NCBI RefSeq assembly: GCF_003568845.1
Contig: NZ_CP030127.1
Location: 1,120,038-1,184,037 of the forward strand
DNA length: 64,000 nt
Reading direction: 5' to 3'
Origin: Indioceanicola profundi
Lineage (GTDB): Bacteria; Pseudomonadota; Alphaproteobacteria; Azospirillales; Azospirillaceae
Position numbers and translations under genes: made by a program. The notes under the pieces were generated by a model. That model searched no databases and was not told the DNA's origin. It saw nothing but the letters and a program-made list of their open reading frames with translations. Position 1 is the stretch's first letter. Each line of letters begins with the position of its first letter. Shown in pieces: positions 29,109 through 37,712 of this stretch.

Positions 29109-29702
29109 TCAGCCCACGCCCAGCGCCGCCAGATGCAGCCGCAGGCTTCCCAGCACGGTGCGGCGGGCGCGCACGGTGTCCAGCCCGGTTCCGGACAGGG
29201 CCGAACGCATCCAGATGCCGTCGATCAGTCCGCCGGTCAGCTCTGCCAACTCTTCCCGGCTCTCCGGCGGAAGCCCCAGCCGGCCCAACTCGCGCCGCAG
29301 GTTGGAATGCAACCGCAGCCGGTAGGTGCGTTGCAGCCGGGCCAGCCCGGGGTGGTGCGGCACCTGGGCCCAGAAGGCGAGCCAGGCCGCCACCACCTGC
29401 GGCGTGCACTGGGTTTCATCGAAACTGGCGGAGACGATGGCCGAGATGCGGTCCATCGGCTCCGTCCGCTCCTGCAAACCCTTGACGACCAGACGCTGAA
29501 AGTCGGTGAGCAGCGACCGCATGGTCGCTTCCAGCAACTCATCCTTTCCACCAAAATAATGCGTAATGATTCCAGGGGACAAGCCAGCCCTGGCCGCAAT
29601 TCTGGCCATGGTCGTCTCATCATATCCATATGCGTGGATCGCCTCGATAGTCGCGCTGATCAACTGGCGTCTACGGATTGGCTGTAAGCCGACTTTGGGC
29701 AT
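29109..29702 (-). CDS. betI: Choline-responsive repressor BetI (TetR family)
   Basis: 197 residues from ATG 29702 (MPKVGLQPIRRRQLI); the same frame is open far upstream, antisense to choX, but that part is not coding. The TetR helix-turn-helix (TMARIAARAGLSPGIITHYF) and the BetI-like ligand domain (WLAFWAQVPHHPGLARLQ) are clear. It represses the bet genes in the absence of choline. It is the first gene of the leftward operon, 53 bp before betB, and the palindrome at 29761-29780 upstream is its probable operator. Confidence 0.94.
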   Translation of the reverse strand: MPKVGLQPIRRRQLISATIEAIHAYGYDETTMARIAARAGLSPGIITHYFGGKDELLEATMRSLLTDFQRLVVKGLQERTEPMDRISAIVSASFDETQCTPQVVAAWLAFWAQVPHHPGLARLQRTYRLRLHSNLRRELGRLGLPPESREELAELTGGLIDGIWMRSALSGTGLDTVRARRTVLGSLRLHLAALGVG

Positions 29703-29736
29703 TCCGGCACTCTGCCACGAGTTGGGACATTTATGG

Positions 29737-29765
29737 TTGACAGCTCCAGCCTGTCTTTTTTTAAT
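29737..29765 (+). promoter_or_regulatory. Sigma70-like promoter of choXWV
   Basis: A perfect -35 TTGACA (29737-29742) and -10 TTTAAT (29760-29765, five of six to consensus) are spaced by 17 bp. The BetI-type palindrome begins inside the -10, so bound repressor would occlude the promoter. Confidence 0.75.
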
Positions 29766-29780
29766 TGAACAGTCAATCAA
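29761..29780. promoter_or_regulatory. betI box: BetI-type operator
   Basis: ttaattga-acag-tcaatcaa is an inverted repeat with 7 of 8 arm positions matched. It resembles BetI boxes described from other bet operons (TTGAAC-TTCAA core). It lies between the divergent betI and choX genes and can control both directions. Confidence 0.78.
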
Positions 29781-29939
29781 GAAACGCCGCAGCAATGATC
29801 CCTTCCGGGCTCTGGCCTGTTTCGAGGGATGGACGGAGTTGTGGTGAACAGGACGGCGCCCCTTGCTGGGATGTGCCGCACGGTGGAATGTTGGCTCCCG
29901 GGGCCCTGTCCGCCGCGCTGTTGAAGGAGAAGAAGAACG

Positions 29940-30899
29940 ATGAAGAATGCTGCAAGCCGACGCGCCCTCCTCGCCGGCTGTCTGGCCGCGGCTGCCGCCA
30001 CTGGCGCGCTGCCGGCCGCTGCCGCCGACGACCAAGCCTGCCGGACGGTGACTTTCTCCGATATCGGCTGGACCGATATCACCGCCACAACGGCCGTCGC
30101 GTCCGTGGTGCTGGAGGCGCTGAACTATCAGCCGGAGACGGAGCTGCTGTCGGTTCCGGTGACCTATGCCAGCATGAAGAACGGCGATGTGGACGTCTTC
30201 CTTGGCAACTGGATGCCGACCATGGAAGGCGATGTCCGGCCCTATCTGGAGGACGGCTCGGTGGAAACGCTGGGCGCCAATCTGACCGGGGCCAAGTACA
30301 CGTTGGCGGTTCCGCGCTATGTGGCGGAAGGCGGGCTCACTACCTTCCAGGACATCTCGAAGTTCGAGGATGAGCTGGACGGCAGGATTTACGGTATCGA
30401 GCCGGGGAACGACGGCAACCGCCTGATCCAGGAGATGATCCAGAAGGACATGTTCGGCCTGGGCGACTTCGAACTGGTGGAGAGCTCGGAACAGGGCATG
30501 CTGGCGCAGGTATCCCGCTCGGCCCGCCGCAAGCAATGGGTCGTCTTCCTGGGCTGGGCGCCGCATCCGATGAACGCCCGCCACGATCTGATGTATCTGG
30601 ATGGCGGCGATGAGGTATTCGGCCCTGATTTCGGCGGGGCCGAAGTCCATACCAACGTGCGCAAGGGATTCCGCGAGGAATGCCCCAATGCGGGGCGCTT
30701 CGTGGACAATCTCGAATTCACGCTGGACATGGAGAACGAGATCATGGGCGCCATCCTCGACGACGGCGTCGAGCCCACCAAGGCTGCGGAGGCCTGGCTG
30801 AAGCGTCATCCCGAGGTGGCGTTGTCCTGGCTGGACGGCGTCACCACCTTCGAGGGTGGCGACGCGGCAGCGGCGGTGAAGCAGAAGTTGGGTGATTGA
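29940..30899 (+). CDS. choX: Choline ABC transporter substrate-binding protein
   Basis: 319 residues from an ATG after gaaggagaag. A signal peptide (SRRALLAGCLAAAAATGALPAAAA) precedes an OpuAC-fold protein. Motifs TFSDIGWTDITATTAV and DVFLGNWMPTMEGD match ChoX proteins, whose aromatic residues cage the trimethylammonium head. It binds choline, and more weakly acetylcholine, in the periplasm. It is the first gene of the choXWV operon under the BetI-controlled promoter, with a 79-bp gap before choW. Confidence 0.95.
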   Translation: MKNAASRRALLAGCLAAAAATGALPAAAADDQACRTVTFSDIGWTDITATTAVASVVLEALNYQPETELLSVPVTYASMKNGDVDVFLGNWMPTMEGDVRPYLEDGSVETLGANLTGAKYTLAVPRYVAEGGLTTFQDISKFEDELDGRIYGIEPGNDGNRLIQEMIQKDMFGLGDFELVESSEQGMLAQVSRSARRKQWVVFLGWAPHPMNARHDLMYLDGGDEVFGPDFGGAEVHTNVRKGFREECPNAGRFVDNLEFTLDMENEIMGAILDDGVEPTKAAEAWLKRHPEVALSWLDGVTTFEGGDAAAAVKQKLGD

Positions 30900-30978
30900 T
30901 GCGTTTCTTGAATAATAGCCGCTTGGCGACGGCGCCTGCCCATGAGCGTTCCCCTCTTCCGGCTCCGGGAGCGGGCGC

Positions 30979-31833
30979 ATGACAGATCCCATTGCCTGGC
31001 TCGCCGAGCACAAGATTCCGCTGGGCCGCTGGATGGGCGATGCGGTGGACTGGCTTAACGAGCACGCGGCCTTCGTCTTCTACGCCATCTCCGACGGGCT
31101 GGGCTTCGTCATCAACGGGCTGACGGACCTGCTGCTCTGGACCAATCCGCTGGCGGCCATCGCCATTTTAGCGGCGCTGGCCTGGTTGCTGCACCGGTCC
31201 TGGCGGCTGGTGGCGCTGATCGTGCCGGCCTGCCTGCTGATCGTAAATCTGGGCTACTGGGAGGCGACGATGGAAACGTTGTCCCTGGTACTGTTCGCGA
31301 CCACAATCTGCATGCTGGTCGGGACTCCGCTTGGCATCGCGGCGGCGCACCGGCCATGGCTGTATCAGGTTCTCCGCCCCATGCTGGACCTGACACAGAC
31401 TGTTCCAACCTTTGTGTACCTGATCCCCACCCTGATCCTGTTCGGGCTGGGGGTCGTGCCGGGGCTTATCTCCACGGTGATCTTCGCCATCGCGGCCCCC
31501 GTCCGCCTGACCTATCTGGGCGTGACCTCGACGCCCAAGGCCTTGCTGGAAGCGGGTGAGAGCTTCGGCGCGTCGCGCAGCCAGCTTCTGTGGAAGATCG
31601 AGCTGCCGCACGCCATGCCCACCATCATGGCCGGGCTGACCCAGTGCATCATGCTCTCCCTGTCGATGGTGGTGATCGCCGCACTGGTGGGCGCCGGCGG
31701 GCTGGGCAAGCCTGTGGTCCGGGCCTTGAACACGGTGAACATCAGCATGGGATTCGAAGCGGGACTGGCTATCGTGCTGCTGGCCATCATCATGGACCGC
31801 ATCTGCAAGCAACCCGAACGGAGACGTCCATGA
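30979..31833 (+). CDS. choW: Choline ABC transporter permease
   Basis: 284 residues. About seven hydrophobic segments are visible. The binding-protein-dependent transport motif near residues 190-215 (LEAGESFGASRSQLLWKIE) contacts the ATPase. Conserved ProW-type sequence QTVPTFVYLIP is seen in the middle. It forms the homodimeric inner-membrane channel for choline import. The stop overlaps the next start (ATGA). Confidence 0.95.
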   Translation: MTDPIAWLAEHKIPLGRWMGDAVDWLNEHAAFVFYAISDGLGFVINGLTDLLLWTNPLAAIAILAALAWLLHRSWRLVALIVPACLLIVNLGYWEATMETLSLVLFATTICMLVGTPLGIAAAHRPWLYQVLRPMLDLTQTVPTFVYLIPTLILFGLGVVPGLISTVIFAIAAPVRLTYLGVTSTPKALLEAGESFGASRSQLLWKIELPHAMPTIMAGLTQCIMLSLSMVVIAALVGAGGLGKPVVRALNTVNISMGFEAGLAIVLLAIIMDRICKQPERRRP

Positions 31834-33059
31834 CCAAGCCGTCCACCGCCTGCCCTGCCGAATCCGGCACGGCCGTTGCGTTTCGCAATGTCGATGTCCT
31901 GTTCGGGAACCACCCGGCCGAGGCGCTCCGCCTGCTCGATCAGGGGCTGGACCGCGCGGCGATCCAGGAGCGTACCGGTCAGGTGGTCGGCGTCGCGGGC
32001 GCCACGCTGGACATCCGGGAAGGCGAGATCTGCGTGCTGATGGGCCTGTCCGGCTCCGGCAAGTCCACGCTGCTGCGCTGCGTGAACGGGCTGAACCGCC
32101 CGAGCCGGGGCCAGGTGCTGGTTACCGCCAACGGGCGGACCACCGATGTGTCGTCCTGCCGGCCCGCGGAACTCAAGCAGCTCCGCAGCCACGGCATCGC
32201 CATGGTGTTCCAGCAGTTCGCCCTGCTGCCCTGGCGGACCGTGGCCGAAAATGTCGGCTTCGGCCTGGAGCTCCAGGGCATGCCCAAGCACAAGCGCGAC
32301 ATCATCGTTGCGGAGCGGCTGGCCATGGTCGGGCTGGAGGCCTGGAAGGACGCCTACGCCCATGAGCTGTCCGGCGGCATGCAGCAGCGGGTGGGTCTGG
32401 CCCGCGCCTTTGCAATGGATGCGCCCATCCTGCTGATGGATGAGCCCTTCTCCGCGCTTGACCCGCTGATCCGCAGCAAGTTGCAGGACGAGTTGCTGGA
32501 CCTGCAGAAGCAACTCAAGAAGACCATCATCTTCGTCAGCCACGACCTGGATGAGGCGATGAAGATCGGCAGCCGCATCGCCATCATGGAAAGCGGCCGC
32601 ATCGTCCAGACTGGCACGCCCGAGGAGATCGCGCTGAACCCGGTCAATGCCTATGTGCAGGAATTCGTCGCGCACATGAACCCGGTCAATGTGCTGCGCG
32701 GCGCCTCCATCATGACGCCGCTGGACGCGCTGAAGCAGTTGAAGAACGGCACGCTTGTGGCGGAGACCGAGACACGGACCACCGTGCAGCTTGATCCGGA
32801 CGGAGCGCCGCACATCGCCTCCATGGAAGGCCGGGCACCGGTTCCGATTGTGGAATATGCCGGCCCGGAGCAGCTCGAAGACCTGCCGGAACGGGCCGTG
32901 GTGGCCGCCCCAGTGGACATCACCATGCGCGAGGCCATTCAGATCCGCAACCAGACCGGCGCACCCATCGTCATGCAGGAAGACGGCAAGGCCGTTGGCG
33001 TGATCGGTAACAAGGAGCTGTACGGCACCCTGCTCGGAAGCGCACCGGGCGAAAAATAA
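31830..33059 (+). CDS. choV: Choline ABC transporter ATP-binding protein
   Basis: 409 residues from ATG 31830, overlapping choW by 4 bp. Walker A is MGLSGSGKSTLLRC, the signature LSGGMQQRVG, Walker B ILLMDEPFSALDPL and the switch FVSHDLDEA. The N-terminus (FGNHPAEALRLLDQG) is typical of ProV/OpuAA-type ATPases. The C-terminal part (~275-405) is CBS-like, which in the family senses ionic strength or regulates activity. It drives choline import with ChoX and ChoW, feeding the adjacent BetA/BetB pathway. Confidence 0.95.
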   Translation: MTKPSTACPAESGTAVAFRNVDVLFGNHPAEALRLLDQGLDRAAIQERTGQVVGVAGATLDIREGEICVLMGLSGSGKSTLLRCVNGLNRPSRGQVLVTANGRTTDVSSCRPAELKQLRSHGIAMVFQQFALLPWRTVAENVGFGLELQGMPKHKRDIIVAERLAMVGLEAWKDAYAHELSGGMQQRVGLARAFAMDAPILLMDEPFSALDPLIRSKLQDELLDLQKQLKKTIIFVSHDLDEAMKIGSRIAIMESGRIVQTGTPEEIALNPVNAYVQEFVAHMNPVNVLRGASIMTPLDALKQLKNGTLVAETETRTTVQLDPDGAPHIASMEGRAPVPIVEYAGPEQLEDLPERAVVAAPVDITMREAIQIRNQTGAPIVMQEDGKAVGVIGNKELYGTLLGSAPGEK

Positions 33060-33130
33060 CGCCACTCCGGCCGGCTTCAGGCGGACCCTCCCGCCCGGAA
33101 GGGTCACCTGTCGGGCGAACGTCCAGGGTC

Positions 33131-33292
33131 TTACTTGGCCGCCGACCGCTTAATCAGGGAGTTCTGCATCATGCCGGTGTCCTCGTGCGGCAGGATGTGG
33201 CAGTGTAGGACACTCTTGCCCACCCACCGCTTGAACTTGGCGCGGATCACGACGGTCGTGTCCACCGGGACCCAGATGGTGTTCTGCATCAT
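33131..33292 (-). pseudogene. Multicopper oxidase C-terminal remnant
   Basis: The last 53 codons and TAA stop of a multicopper oxidase are preserved. They include NTIWVPVDTTVVIRAKF and the type 1/3 copper motif LHCHILPHEDTGMM with its HCHxxxH ligands. Nothing upstream in the frame resembles the other cupredoxin domains of this ~450-residue family, so about 90% of the gene is missing and it cannot work as an oxidase. A 15-bp repeat flanks the preserved block, suggesting loss by recombination. Its place beside a metal pump fits an older metal-resistance island. Confidence 0.75.
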
Positions 33293-33295
33293 GCC
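33161..33295. repeat. 15-bp direct repeat pair
   Basis: gttctgcatcatgcc occurs at 33161-33175 and 33281-33295, 120 bp (40 codons) apart. Both copies encode GMMQN in the oxidase frame, once at the genuine C-terminal motif and once at the broken 5' edge of the remnant. Slippage or recombination between motif copies may have produced the truncation. Confidence 0.65.
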
Positions 33296-33513
33296 CGGTG
33301 GCTTTTCGCAAGCGGGTCGGTAATTCCGCCACTATTCCATAGCTTCTGGCATATCCGGATGAACAGGCTGGACCGTACTTGTCCGGACCTGTCGGACAGG
33401 GGCGGCCTGTTGGGAACAGCCTTGCCGGGCTGCTTCCAAATGAGAGAGTTGCTCAACCGGACCAGGCGGAGTTCAGCGACGGACTTTCCCATCCGGTCCC
33501 TCTCAGACCAGCG

Positions 33514-35700
33514 TCATCGGCCCGGCTGGTGCGAACCGGCGCGGAGCAGACGCAAGGCATTGAGCGTGACAATGACTGTAGCGCCGGTGTCGGCCAGGAT
33601 GGCGAGCCAGAGATCGGTGATGCCGAAGAGCGTGGTGACCAGAAACACGGCCTTGAGGCCCAGCGCCATCGCCACGTTCTGGCGGATGTTCGCCAATGTC
33701 GCCCGGGAAAGAGCCACCAGATCCGCCACGCCTCCGACCCGGTTGCCCAGCAGGGCTGCGTCGGCGGTCTCCAGCGCCACATCCGTACCGCCGCCCATGG
33801 CAATGCCGACATCGGCAGCCGCCAGCGCCGGACCGTCATTGATTCCGTCCCCGACCATGGCGACGGGCGCAGCGGCCTTCAGAACGGCAACCTCCCGCAA
33901 CTTGTCTTCGGGAAGGAGCCCGGCCTTCACCTCTATTCCCAAGGCGCGGCCGACGGCCCGGCCCGTGCGGGCGTTGTCGCCGGTCAGCATCACGCTGCGG
34001 ATGCCGAGATTGCCCAAGGATGAGACCGCCTGCGCAGCGTCGGCCCGCGGCTCGTCGCGGATGCCGATCAACCCGATCGGCTTCCCATCGGTCATCACTA
34101 CGGCAACTGACTTGCCAGCATCCTCCAGCGCGGCGACACGGTCGTCGGGGAGTATGTCGGGTCCGCACCTCTCGACCGCATGCCGGGGTGAGCCCACCTC
34201 CACCAATCGGCCGGTGACGACGGCCTGCGCAGCCCTGCCTGGAACAGTCCTCTGGTCACGGGCAGGGCGCAGCGGCACGCCGTCGGTCTCGGCCCGCGCC
34301 AGGATGGCCCGGGCGAGCGGATGGCTGGAGCCGTTCTCCACCGCTGCCGCCAGTGCGAGCAGGGTCCGCTCGGTCCCGGTTATCGGAACGAGGTCCGTGA
34401 CCTGCGGCCGCCCCTCCGTCAGGGTTCCGGTCTTGTCGAAAGCCACGGCCCGGACCCTCCCGATCGCCTCCAGGGCGGCTCCGCCCTTGATGAGGAGCCC
34501 GCGCCGGGCGCCCGCCGCGATGCCGGAGGTGATGGCGGCCGGGGTGGACAGGACCAGCGCGCAGGGGCAGCCGATCAGCAGCAGGGCCAGGCCACGATAG
34601 ATCCAGGTCTGCCAGTCCGCCCCAAAGGCGAGCGGCGGCAGCAGTATCGTGAGCAACGCTACGATGATGACGAAGGGCGTGTAGCGGGCGCTGAAGCGCT
34701 CGATGAAACGGGCCGTGGGCGCCTTGCTGGCCTGGGCCTCCTCGACCATGTGGATGATCCGGGCGATGGTGTTGTCCGCTGCGGACCGCGTCACCCGGAC
34801 GCGAAGCACGCCGGTGGCGTTGATGCCGCCCGCGAAGACAGGCGAGCCGGGCTGCTTCGGCACCGGCACAGACTCGCCTGTCACCGGAGACTCGTCGATA
34901 TCGGACATGCCGTCGACGACCTCGCCATCGGCAGGCACCCGGTCGCCGGGGCGAACCAGGACAACCTGCCCCACCTCCAACCGCGAAGCGGGAACCTCGC
35001 GCGCCACTGCGCCATCGACAAGCAGGGCGGTGCGAGGGACCAGGGCCGCCAGGGCCTTGATGCCGGACCTTGCTCTACCGGCCGCAACTCCTTCCAGGAG
35101 CTCGCCCACGGCGAACAGCAGGATGACGACTGATGCCTCTGCCGTCTCTCCAATCACGAGCGCCCCGGCAGCGGCAACGGACATCAGCATCTCGATGCTG
35201 AATGGCGTGCCCAGGCGGGCGAGCAGGAAGGCGCGGCGGCCAAAGACGGCGAGGCCGACCAGGGCGGCAGGCATGAGGGCAAGGTCCTCAATGGCCGGGA
35301 CGAGCCAGGACATCAGGAAGCCGATCCCGACCAACAGCCCGATGAAACCGGTCAGTCTGGCCTTCGGGGTGGCCAACCACGCTTGCTCCGCCGCGGCAGC
35401 GGAGTCCAGCCCGGCATCCGCCTGCCCTTCCTGGACGATCCGCAGGTCCATGTCCTCGAAGCCGAAGCCGAGGCTCCGGATGGCGCCGTCGACCCTGTCC
35501 CTGGATGTCGCGGCTTCGTCCAGCCGGAACCGGAGCATCTGCGAGTGGTAGTTCAGGCTGATATCCTCGACGCCGCTGAGCCGCCCCAGAGCCGTCTCGA
35601 CCTTAGCGACGCAACTGGGACAATCCATACCGGTCACGTGGTAGCGGAGGGTCCGGGAATCCCCGTCCGCTGCCCGTCCGATCCGTGTCTCATCCTGCAT
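33514..35700 (-). CDS. zntA: Zn/Cd/Pb-translocating P1B-type ATPase (ZntA-like)
   Basis: 728 residues, ATG after aggagt. An N-terminal heavy-metal domain has GMDCPSC (residues ~24-30). Then come the TGE motif (DESPVTGES), the membrane CPC motif in IGCPCALV, the phosphorylated Asp in DKTGTLT, the SSHPLA motif and the hinge GDGINDGPALAAADVGIAMG. The last helix has DTGATVIVTLNALRLLR, with the Asp that distinguishes Zn/Cd/Pb exporters from copper pumps. It exports divalent metals across the inner membrane. It is divergent from a MerR regulator and under a MerR-type promoter. Confidence 0.92.
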   Translation of the reverse strand: MQDETRIGRAADGDSRTLRYHVTGMDCPSCVAKVETALGRLSGVEDISLNYHSQMLRFRLDEAATSRDRVDGAIRSLGFGFEDMDLRIVQEGQADAGLDSAAAAEQAWLATPKARLTGFIGLLVGIGFLMSWLVPAIEDLALMPAALVGLAVFGRRAFLLARLGTPFSIEMLMSVAAAGALVIGETAEASVVILLFAVGELLEGVAAGRARSGIKALAALVPRTALLVDGAVAREVPASRLEVGQVVLVRPGDRVPADGEVVDGMSDIDESPVTGESVPVPKQPGSPVFAGGINATGVLRVRVTRSAADNTIARIIHMVEEAQASKAPTARFIERFSARYTPFVIIVALLTILLPPLAFGADWQTWIYRGLALLLIGCPCALVLSTPAAITSGIAAGARRGLLIKGGAALEAIGRVRAVAFDKTGTLTEGRPQVTDLVPITGTERTLLALAAAVENGSSHPLARAILARAETDGVPLRPARDQRTVPGRAAQAVVTGRLVEVGSPRHAVERCGPDILPDDRVAALEDAGKSVAVVMTDGKPIGLIGIRDEPRADAAQAVSSLGNLGIRSVMLTGDNARTGRAVGRALGIEVKAGLLPEDKLREVAVLKAAAPVAMVGDGINDGPALAAADVGIAMGGGTDVALETADAALLGNRVGGVADLVALSRATLANIRQNVAMALGLKAVFLVTTLFGITDLWLAILADTGATVIVTLNALRLLRAGSHQPGR

Positions 35701-35756
35701 GGTGCGACTCCTGCCCTGGCGACGCGGCGCATGCGGCCGCCGCCCTCAATGTGCTA

Positions 35757-35787
35757 AACCTAGGACCTCCAGTCGCTGTAGGTTCAA
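35757..35787 (-). promoter_or_regulatory. MerR-type promoter and operator of zntA
   Basis: Leftward -35 TTGAAC (35787-35782) and -10 TAGGTT (35762-35757) are separated by 19 bp, the over-long spacing typical of MerR-activated promoters. The spacer carries the dyad acct-c-cag-N3-ctg-t-aggt (35765-35783). The adjacent MerR protein would twist the DNA when metal is bound and switch on zntA. Confidence 0.82.
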
Positions 35788-35798
35788 GGGTAAAATCA

Positions 35799-36215
35799 AT
35801 GCGGGGCGGTACATACGGCATTGGCGATCTGGCCATGCGCAGCGGCACCAAGGTGCAGACGGTGCGCTGGTATGAGCAGGTCGGCATACTGCCCGAACCG
35901 GCTCGCACCGCCGGGAACCAGCGCGTCTACACGCAGCGCGACCTGGACCGCCTGATCTTCATCCGGCGGGGCCGGGAGCTTGGCTTTTCGCTGGACGAAG
36001 TCCGGCGTCTCCTGAGCCTGGCCGACCGATCCGACATGTCGTGCGAGGAGGCTGACGTCATCGCCTCGGCCCACCTTGATGAAATCCGGGGGAAGATCGC
36101 CCGGCTGCGCTCCCTTCAAGCCGAACTGGAGCGCATGCTCAGCCAGTGCCGCCATGGCACGGTATCGGACTGCCGGGTCATCGAAGCCCTGTCCCACGGC
36201 AGGGAAAGCCAATGA
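35799..36215 (+). CDS. MerR family metal-responsive regulator (ZntR/CadR/PbrR-like)
   Basis: 138 residues from ATG 35799; an upstream ATG at 35685 would run through the promoter and is rejected. The MerR helix-turn-helix is TYGIGDLAMRSGTKVQTVRWYEQVGIL, split by its usual wing. A coiled-coil dimer helix covers ~80-118. Metal-binding cysteines are in DMSCEEAD and SQCRHGTVSDCRV; the last pair resembles Zn/Cd/Pb sensors rather than CueR. It is divergent from zntA and its own start lies 12 bp from the zntA -35. Confidence 0.88.
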   Translation: MRGGTYGIGDLAMRSGTKVQTVRWYEQVGILPEPARTAGNQRVYTQRDLDRLIFIRRGRELGFSLDEVRRLLSLADRSDMSCEEADVIASAHLDEIRGKIARLRSLQAELERMLSQCRHGTVSDCRVIEALSHGRESQ

Positions 36216-36354
36216 GTGTCGGGGATTGCCGACAGAACGGGTGATGAGGCCCGCCGACGCAAACCGATCCCTGATGTGACGAGGTTTCGTTTTCCATGAT
36301 GTCCATCGCGTGCCAACCTGACACGGGCGACGAAAAGGCGGGGGCTGTGGAGGA

Positions 36355-37578
36355 ATGTGCGCGGATACGACCCGTCCCAGGACGATGGCCGGCACGTCCG
36401 ACGGGAATTTCGCCCCAACGGCGCACTGGCTCACGCCGGCCCTTGCCGGACTGACCGCCACGCTGCTGGGGCTGGGCATCGCCCGCTTCGCCTATACCCC
36501 CATGCTTCCCGCCCTGGTGGGCCAAGGCTGGTTGAGCGGTGATGGGGCGGCCTATATCGGCGCCGTGAACCTGCTGGGCTATCTTGCCGGCGCCCTCTGC
36601 GCCGCGCCCTTGTCCCGGTTATGGCCGGCAGCCCGTGTCCTCCGCGCCGCCATGCTGCTGACCGTCGTGTCGCTTGCAGCCTGCGCCTGGAACGGCGGGT
36701 TCGCCTGGCTGGCTGGCTGGCGACTGCTGGCCGGGGCCACCGGCGCGGTCATAATCGTACTGGCGGGGCCGACGGTGCTGGCCGCGGTGCCCATGGCGGC
36801 AAAACCCAGGGCCATCGGAGTGGTCTTTTCGGGCATCGGTCTCGGCGTGGTGTTCGCCGGTTTCGGAGTGCCGGCTCTGGCCCCATTCGGGTTGGAGGTC
36901 GCGTGGCTGGCCCTGGCCGCGCTGGCCCTGGCGCTGACGGTGTTCTCCTGGTCGCGCTGGCCACGCGGGGCTGCCGCACCGCCCCGGCAGGCGGCGGATG
37001 CTGTCCGCGCCATGCCTTTGCCGCTGGTTCTCTTCACCCTTGCCTATGCCGGCGACGGGTTCGGCTATGTGCCGCACACGCTGTTCCTGTCCGACTTCAT
37101 TGCCCGCGGCCTGGATCTTGGCGTAGCCGTCGGCGGGATCGTCTGGGCCGCTTTCGGCGCGGGAGCGGCGCTTGGCGCCGTCGTTGGAGGATGGCTGGCG
37201 GCCCGGATGGGCTTCGGCCCGGCCTTCGCCCTGGCGCTGGCGCTGAAGACCCTGGCGGTCGGTCTTCCCCTGCTGGCGACGGACCTGCCGGTCCTCATCC
37301 TGTCGGCCTTCGTCGTGGGGCTGCTGACGCCCGGCAGCGTTACCCTGGCTTCGGGCGTCGCCGCCAGCATGGCTGGTTCGGCCGGACATGTCCGCGCCTG
37401 GGGATGGATGACTGCGGCCTTCGCCCTGGCCCAGGCTATCGGCGGCTATGCCTTGTCCGCCTTGTTCGCCGTGACAGGCGCCTACTGGCCGCTGTTCGCC
37501 GCCGGCACGGCGGTGCTGTTCCTCGGAACCGTCTGCGGCCTGCTGGGCGTCCGCCTTTCCCGCAGGAGCGTACAGTGA
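36355..37578 (+). CDS. YbfB/YjiJ family MFS transporter
   Basis: 407 residues from an ATG after ggagga. About twelve hydrophobic segments are visible. The N-terminus LTATLLGLGIARFAYTPMLPAL is the characteristic start of the YbfB/YjiJ (MFS_4) family. Substrates of this family are unknown. It follows the MerR gene by 139 bp in the same direction but shows no clear link to metals. Confidence 0.85.
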   Translation: MCADTTRPRTMAGTSDGNFAPTAHWLTPALAGLTATLLGLGIARFAYTPMLPALVGQGWLSGDGAAYIGAVNLLGYLAGALCAAPLSRLWPAARVLRAAMLLTVVSLAACAWNGGFAWLAGWRLLAGATGAVIIVLAGPTVLAAVPMAAKPRAIGVVFSGIGLGVVFAGFGVPALAPFGLEVAWLALAALALALTVFSWSRWPRGAAAPPRQAADAVRAMPLPLVLFTLAYAGDGFGYVPHTLFLSDFIARGLDLGVAVGGIVWAAFGAGAALGAVVGGWLAARMGFGPAFALALALKTLAVGLPLLATDLPVLILSAFVVGLLTPGSVTLASGVAASMAGSAGHVRAWGWMTAAFALAQAIGGYALSALFAVTGAYWPLFAAGTAVLFLGTVCGLLGVRLSRRSVQ

Positions 37579-37712
37579 ACGCCCGGCCATCCAGTACGGG
37601 CAGGGTCAGATGCAGCCCAACCCTTCGGGCTACTGACCCCGCAGCCTTGTGACGGCATTCATTTCACGCAACCATGGACCCGGTCGGCACGTCACCTACG
37701 GGAAGAGTGGTC

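Larger units (their letters stand above)
33060..33513. other. Decayed intergenic region with a gene remnant
   Basis: 454 bp between choV and the metal pump contain the 3' end of a multicopper oxidase gene (33131-33292, minus strand) and a 15-bp direct repeat. The segment 33300-33513 shows no conserved coding sequence, only short unrelated frames and inverted repeats. Confidence 0.6.

Noticed and set aside
29703..31013. Upstream extension of the betI frame to 634 codons
   Set aside because: It would run antisense through choX and the bet operator; BetI homology begins at the ATG at 29702.
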